Shown here: positions 58,541-64,000 of the stretch, piece by piece
Layout of the letters: every line of letters begins with the position of its first letter
Numbering within the stretch: the stretch's first letter is position 1
NCBI RefSeq assembly: GCF_028372415.1
Contig: NC_092877.1
Span: 253,145,010 to 253,209,009, forward strand
Direction: 5' to 3'
Length of the DNA: 64,000 bases
Origin: Notamacropus eugenii
Lineage: Eukaryota > Chordata > Mammalia > Diprotodontia > Macropodidae
Notes under the pieces: generated by a model
What the model saw: the letters and a program-made list of their open reading frames with translations, nothing else
Told to the model about the DNA's origin: nothing
Database searches by the model: none
Translations under genes and position numbers: made by a program

Positions 58541-59410
58541 TTGCTCACAAGCCAGGACATAGGTCAGGAGAGGAGTAAACACACCTCTCCACATATCATG
58601 CCACCTTGAAAAAAAACCTGAAACTTACAGGTCTTCATAATGAGCTCTGAAAATAGCAGCACAACAAATGGAAATCCTTGGGATGGCACCCTCTACACTT
58701 CAAAAGCAGAAACCAACGGTGACATAATTTTTGTAAAAAAGAAATAGGCTGGAAAAATGATCAAGTAACAAAAGTAGAATCTGATCAAAGAAAGTTACTG
58801 TGATGACAGGGAAAAACCAAACAAACATAACAGCATCAAAATGGATATTTGAAATCCTTAAAGAAAAATTTATTTTGGTCTCTACACTCCCCCAAAAAAG
58901 TCTGGAATAGATAATGATGTTTTGTTTTTTTAAATCATATAAGAAAGTTAAAGGAACAATTGAAAAAAATAATTGATGTAAGAGGTAAAAATAGAGTCAG
59001 AAGATTGGTAAAGGAAGCATAAAAATGGAAAAAGGTGTGAAAAATATCACTGGACTAAAACAACTCTGTTAAAATATTATTGTCCAAAGAGAAAAAGGTG
59101 GCACAAAGGATTTTAAAGAAATTAATTCCTTAAAATTAGTATTGGGAAAATAAAAGCTAATGACTTCATGAGACATTAAGAAACAATATTAAATGAATGA
59201 AAAAAATGGAAGAAAATGAGAAATATCCCATTTAAAAAGTAACTAAACTGGAAAATAGGTCAAGGGGAGATAATTTAAGCATTATTAGACAATCTCAAAG
59301 CTATGATTAAAAAAATCTTAGACTTAATGTTTCAAAAAACTTTCAAGGAAAACTGCCTAAATATATTGGAAACAGAGGATAAAATTTAAATTGAAAGGAT
59401 CATTATTTTT
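58541..59410 (+). mobile_element. Element C, right half
   Basis: The 5'UTR remainder and a decayed ORF1 start, parallel to 48080-49000 of element D ('caggaaaaaccaaacaaac' region, then 'gataatttaagcattattag'). It is truncated near 59404, without an ORF1 C-terminal part or 3' end. Confidence 0.6.
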
Positions 59411-60414
59411 ATTCTTATCTTTCAGTACATAAAATATTACATTTGGTAGAGAAATGCATTATCCATGTAGAAATATTTCATAATAATAAGACATTCAGGG
59501 GAAATTGCTGGAAAGTAGGAAAAGAAGTGTTAGAAAAAATAAGTTAAAGTCTTCAAGATTTAAAAAAAAAACCACATTTATATTTGAAGAGTCATCTTCT
59601 GATGGTATATTTTACATGCATATTTTCATTCTAAGCAGTATCTGAATCAGTTTAGAATTATTTAATATGGTCATAAAAATGTTGACAGAATAATTAAAAA
59701 GTGCTACCTTGACTGCCTAATGAGAATAGACATGAAGAAATGGAGAGAATCCTAAATGGATCTCTAAGGAATCTCTGTCATAGCATCATGTGTTCCAGGA
59801 AGCTTCTTCATAATATCTCCAGAAGAACACAAATTATAGAAAACAGAGTTAAAATTTAAAAAAAAAATAGAATTCAGAAGACTACTTCCAATGAAAAATA
59901 AAACAATAAGAACAAAGAAACTGAAAACAAAAAATTAAAAATGAACATGTCTAGATACAAGTAGCAATAATCAGACAATTTAACACAGAAAAACCAATTA
60001 TTTAAGAAAATATCAGAGAAAAGTAAATAACAAAAATAAAGAAAAACCTAAATTCACCCCAAAAATACTTTACATGTTGTGTAGCAGTAGAAGTCATCCT
60101 TTTTTTCACTATGTCAAAATCTATTCTCAAGCATGACCAATCCAAGAGGGAGAGTTAAAGTTGTGTATTTAGCAGAGACACTTACAAGAAGAATATTCTT
60201 AAAATAGCAATTCACTTTTGTAGGTTCTACAACCAATACCCATAGACTTACGAGGAATTCCAATATAAATATTGTCATAAGCAGCAACATATAGTCCTTC
60301 AACAACACATTGAACTAGTATATGTATACATATTTATATGTATATATGTGTATATATGCACACATGCATATACATATATTCAATGTTTCACAGTTCATAT
60401 GTTGTATTTATTGT
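59411..60414. other. Unassigned interval
   Basis: A-rich. A TATA/CATA tract lies at about 60318-60380. No gene recognised. Confidence 0.4.
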
Positions 60415-60640
60415 AAGGTAGTGGAAAAAAGTCAAAAACTTGAGTCAGAAGACTTGTCCACTACCAACTTGCTATGTGAATCTTGTGAAGCCACTTTGGC
60501 AAGTCTCTTTGACAATCAAGTTTTTTATTTACAAAACAGATATGATAGAGCTCTCCTTGCCTGCTTTACAAAACTGGCTGAGGGTCATCTAAGATAAAGC
60601 ACGTAAACCATTTTCTAACTTTAAGACACTGTATTCACAT
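60415..60640 (+). mobile_element. CORE-SINE (MIR/THER1-like) fragment
   Basis: 'gtagtggaaaaaagtcaaaaacttgagtcagaag' (60419-60452), 'ctaccaacttgctatgtgaatc', 'ttttatttacaaaacag' and 'aagcacgtaaacc' lie in MIR order. Confidence 0.6.
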
Positions 60641-62677
60641 GTTATGGTGCAAATATTTATGGAAATACACATTATCATATTGATGATACATATTCTTTAT
60701 ATATTGGTAATTTTAATGCTAATACTTTTAGAAACTAAGTTTGTTTTTATTTGTCTAAAAATACTTAACTGCAGTACCTTATACATCATATTCTTTTAGT
60801 AAATATCTGTTGAATGAATAATTGCATGAATTGAAAATGGTAACGTTGAGCCTTTCATAATAAATGCAACCTTAATTGTCTAAAACTTTTAACACTTATA
60901 AGTTGTTTAGTATTATTAATGATGTGATAATTCCATAATGCTTTCAATTTTACAAAATAGTTTTTAGTCTGTTAAATTAGTTAAGAAACAAAAAAAAATT
61001 ATATTGAAAGTACTTATTAGCTACTTAGGAAGTGAAATTCTGATAAACCCTGGTATTTTGAAAATATGTGTTTGATACATTAGTAGCAGATTTGTGACTC
61101 ATAAATCATATTTTATTATTTTACCATCTGTACTTAGTGTATTCTACAGTTTGAAATCAAAGTAAAATGACAGAATACATTTTTTAAATGTCTGTCAAAG
61201 CATGTGATAATGAAGCATTTTGATCTCAAATATCTAAAATTCAACTAATACTATGTAGTGAAATTTTTACTACAAATTAGCCATCGAAACACTAAAATTT
61301 AAAATTGTTTTTAAATTAATTCAATAGCTTCTTCATGAAAAAAAAATCCTTGCTTATAATTGTCGAAAAATCATTGAAACCACTGAGCCTATATGACACC
61401 AGTTGTTATCTCTTATTTAAAATTCCATTTGTATGCAATAATTTGTGAATAAAGGGGTCTTCTAGTCCATCTACTTCACAGTGTTGTATTGAAAATTAAT
61501 AAAGACAAAGTATTTAACACACTCTATGAGATGACTCATGGTATCAGAGAAATCAATACTCAAATAAAATATTTGATGAACTAGAGACTCTTCATGGAGA
61601 ATGAAGATTTCCATCTGATGAAGAATTTCAAGTATATGGGGCCCAGCAGACATTTCTTTTTTCTATAGCTGCACTGTGGGAACCTATTACACAGATGAAG
61701 ACAGAGGATTAATAATCTAAGATGAAATCTAAAATTCTAAAAGTCAGAGTTAAGAGGCTGAAATTCAGTGTGTGATAAAGCTATATACAATCATTTGGCC
61801 TATAGACTGAGGTAGGAGTCTCGGTACTAATGTACAATTTGGTACCTGTGGAGATAATTTCCAGGGATGTATTCCAAACAATCATGAATATAAAGCTGAG
61901 AGAGTTTGAGACAAAATATTTGACAAATATGAAGAAGTAAAAGAGGCAATTATCTTATATGGGTGTATTTTAATTTTAGAAATCCCCCACGGTCTATCAC
62001 TGTAATTAAGAGTGTCTTCTTATTTTCTTGTGGTCTCCTGGAAAAATCAGGACCAGATTCCTACTACTCAAGGTCCCATATCTTTTCCTACTCTGAGAAT
62101 CTAAAGCCTACAGAAGTAACTCTCTACTTTTTTTCATATTAGAGAATTATTCTTCCCCTGTTGAAGCTCAAAACGTGAGCATTAATCTTGATGTCCACAG
62201 ACCAGATTCAGGAGAAGGGTAATTCAAAGCTATAGACTGCTCCTTCTAGTTCTGATTGTGACTCTCAGGACTTTGCTCCCATGGCCCTGTACATGTGACT
62301 ATCCCTTTTTCTCTTCCCGTCCTTGTCAGCACTCAATAAATGGAGAAAGCAGAATAAGAGGTACGGGAATACAAAATAGGACCAAGTATAGCCCAGTATT
62401 CTCTCCAAAATTGCATGGAGCCTAGCCTGAACACAAAGTGTAAAGTTTGAAAGTTGTACTGGATATGTGAGTAAACAAAAAAAAAATTGATTGTATTGTA
62501 AATAACCAAGAGAGGCCCAAGGCAAAATTCCAGAAGTTCCAAAACATGTTTCCAGCGAAACTTCACAGAAAAAAAAAAAAAAAGAAATTTAACTTTGGCA
62601 AAAGTTCAACCCATCACAATGTCTGTCACACAGTAAGTGATATTTAAAATGTCACTGTTGTTACTAACGACATAAAT
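60641..62677. other. Unassigned interval
   Basis: No recognised gene or repeat. The last 60770-60840 shows a faint L2-like 'agtaaatatctgttgaatgaat'. Confidence 0.4.
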
Positions 62678-62890
62678 ATAAAGTGGCATAGTGGATAGAA
62701 CACTTGGCTTATAATCAGCAAGACGTCTTCTTGAGTTCAGATCTGGAATCACACATTTGCTGGTTGTGTGATCCTGGACAGGTTACTTAACCCAATTTGT
62801 TTGTTTCTCCATCTGTAAAATGAGCTTGAAAAGGAAATGACAGACCAAATGGAGTCATGGAGAATTGGACGCAACTGAAAAAATAATTAA
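62678..62890 (+). mobile_element. MAR1-type SINE
   Basis: The tRNA-like head 'gtggcatagtggatagaacac' is followed by 'gtgatcctggacaggttac', 'ctccatctgtaaaatgagc' and the MAR1 end 'gaattggacgcaactgaaa'. Same family as 9617-9857. Confidence 0.8.
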
Positions 62891-63299
62891 CTGTATTCTT
62901 GGTGGTGATGAATACTAGTAACCGTAGAGGAAAGAAAAGAAGTTGTACAAACATGGTGCAGATTTTCAGAGACAGAAGTAAGGACAGAGGAGTATCACCA
63001 GTGCAAAGTGATAGTTTTGGAAATAAAAATATTATGTGTGAGCAGCAATACTGAGTCAGACCATAGAGAACAGCAAAAAAGGCAATACCAACTAAATGTG
63101 CAAATAAGAGTGATTGGAGGAAGATTCAAGATCTGACAAAATAAAAAGGATAGTTTCCCCAAAAGACAAACTGCTCTTTCTTTGCTTGACAATCTTCATG
63201 TCATTTTAAAATTTAGGTGCTGAGCTATGATACATTTATCTACAATGTGATTCACTAAGAGTTGATAATTCTCTCATGGAAAATTAATATAATGAAAAG

Positions 63300-63600
63300 T
63301 ATTCCTGACTGGGAAATTAGGAGACCTGATTTGTATTCCTGGCTTTGCTAGTAATATCTACATAAGCTCAGAAAAACCAGTCAATCAAGTATGGTGTGGA
63401 AAGAACATAGGTTTAGGCATTGGTTCTTCCATTCATCATCATTAAAGTATGGAAAAAATCTCTGAGCCTTAGACTTCTTGATTTTAAAGTAAGGTTAGTA
63501 ATGCTTATACCACCTCTTCCTCATAGGATTGTTTTGGAAAAAGTGGTTTGTGATTCTCAAAGCATGTATTTTAATGAGTCATTAACATTAATAGCAAATG
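63300..63600 (+). mobile_element. MIR-like SINE fragments (possibly two)
   Basis: 63304-63385 (head-like 'ctgggaaattaggagacctg') and 63395-63570 ('gtggaaagaacataggtttagg', 'ctgagccttagacttcttga', 'cctcataggattgtttt') look like one complete and one partial MIR copy. Confidence 0.55.
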
Positions 63601-63869
63601 TGTTTGAATTTTTGTGTATGTGTTCCTATAAATGTAATCATGAGCTCTGAAAATGTAATATTAACCACATCAGAGAAATGATTTTGACACATCAATTAAG
63701 AAAAAAAAAACATTTGAAATATCAAGATGTACCTTAACTTTTTAAAATAATTCCCTCAAGTATATTCATCTTTTCATCTTTCATTTTGTTCAAATTCTTC
63801 TTAGAACCCTTGTACTTTCCTAATCTAGAGCATAGTGCCTGCACAGAATAGGTAGTAATACAATAATAA

Positions 63870-64000
63870 TTTTATAGTGTTATAAATTTGCAAATTACTT
63901 TACAAATATATTCTTTGATCCTCACAGCAATTTTCAAAGGCAAGTGCTGTTATTATTCCTATTTCACAAATGAAGAAACTGAAGCAGACAGAGGTTAAGT
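63870..64000 (+). mobile_element. MIR/THER1 fragment at window edge
   Basis: 'tttgatcctcacagcaattttcaaaggcaag', 'tattattcctatttcacaaatgaagaaactgaag' and 'agaggttaagt' (63916-64000, given in pieces) are the conserved MIR 3' half. Cut by the window end. Confidence 0.7.

Larger units (their letters stand above)
46635..59410. mobile_element. Four-level nest of retroelements (composite)
   Basis: Outermost element C (46635-47115 plus 58541-59410) contains D (47116-58523). D contains a solo LTR (47278-47666) and the antisense L1 E (49376-56924). E contains a solo LTR (50746-51352). Each boundary is supported by a short duplication and by sequence resuming on the other side. Members are listed separately. 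Confidence 0.85.

Noticed and set aside
62678..62750. tRNA-like sequence (also near 350-400 and 9800-9857)
   Set aside because: These are SINE heads. The body and tail of the SINE follow, and the cloverleaf is not kept.

Overview
The window is AT-rich, CpG-poor vertebrate nuclear DNA, almost certainly from a marsupial. The evidence is a mix of MAR1/THER1-type CORE-SINEs and tRNA-headed SINEs, ancient L2/L3 LINE fossils, marsupial-type L1 with a coiled-coil ORF1, several half-LINEs (HAL1-type, ORF1 without ORF2), and a young class II (betaretrovirus-like) endogenous retrovirus. A Monodelphis-like opossum is plausible, but the species cannot be fixed from the sequence alone. No bacterial, phage, CRISPR or operon structure is present.

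No intact multi-exon host gene is visible. The clearest protein-coding signal of host origin is an intronless SUMO2 retrocopy at about 30.29-31.21 kb, with an intact 95-codon reading frame. A 183-nt exon-like block at 45971-46153 has a strong acceptor, a usable donor and one open frame, and is the only candidate host exon.

Layout. 0-6 kb: tRNA-headed SINE, AT microsatellite, CORE-SINE, and an old antisense L1 carrying a local inverted duplication (arms 4838-4970 and 5381-5514). 6-20 kb: antisense HAL1/L1 pieces, an L1 reverse-transcriptase relic split by a MAR1 SINE, and L2/MIR fossils. 20.06-23.51 kb: an internally deleted betaretrovirus-like provirus on the minus strand, with two almost identical LTRs, a Lys-type primer binding site, a polypurine tract, gag and pol remnants and 6-bp target duplications. 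23.5-30.2 kb: mostly unassigned sequence with MIR/L2/L3 relics. 30.3-31.2 kb: SUMO2 retrocopy. 31.3-34.4 kb: L1 fragment joined to a HAL1. 37.6-39.5 kb: antisense 5'-truncated L1, then a pyrimidine/purine mirror tract. 40.56-43.20 kb: full-length HAL1 with recognisable target duplications.

46.6-59.4 kb is a four-level nest. An old L1/HAL1 5' region (C) is split by an ORF1-bearing, ORF2-deleted L1 (D). D is hit by a 389-bp solo LTR and by a full-length antisense L1 (E). E is hit by a 607-bp solo LTR of the same family as the provirus. Matching target duplications are visible at each insertion. E keeps an intact ORF1 (350 codons), but its ORF2 is broken by two stops, two one-base losses and the LTR.

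I found no undescribed functional system. The most informative items are the nested chronology, the young provirus and its solo LTR, the intact SUMO2 retrocopy, the candidate exon and the inverted duplication. Repeat names rest on recognition, not on a database search.
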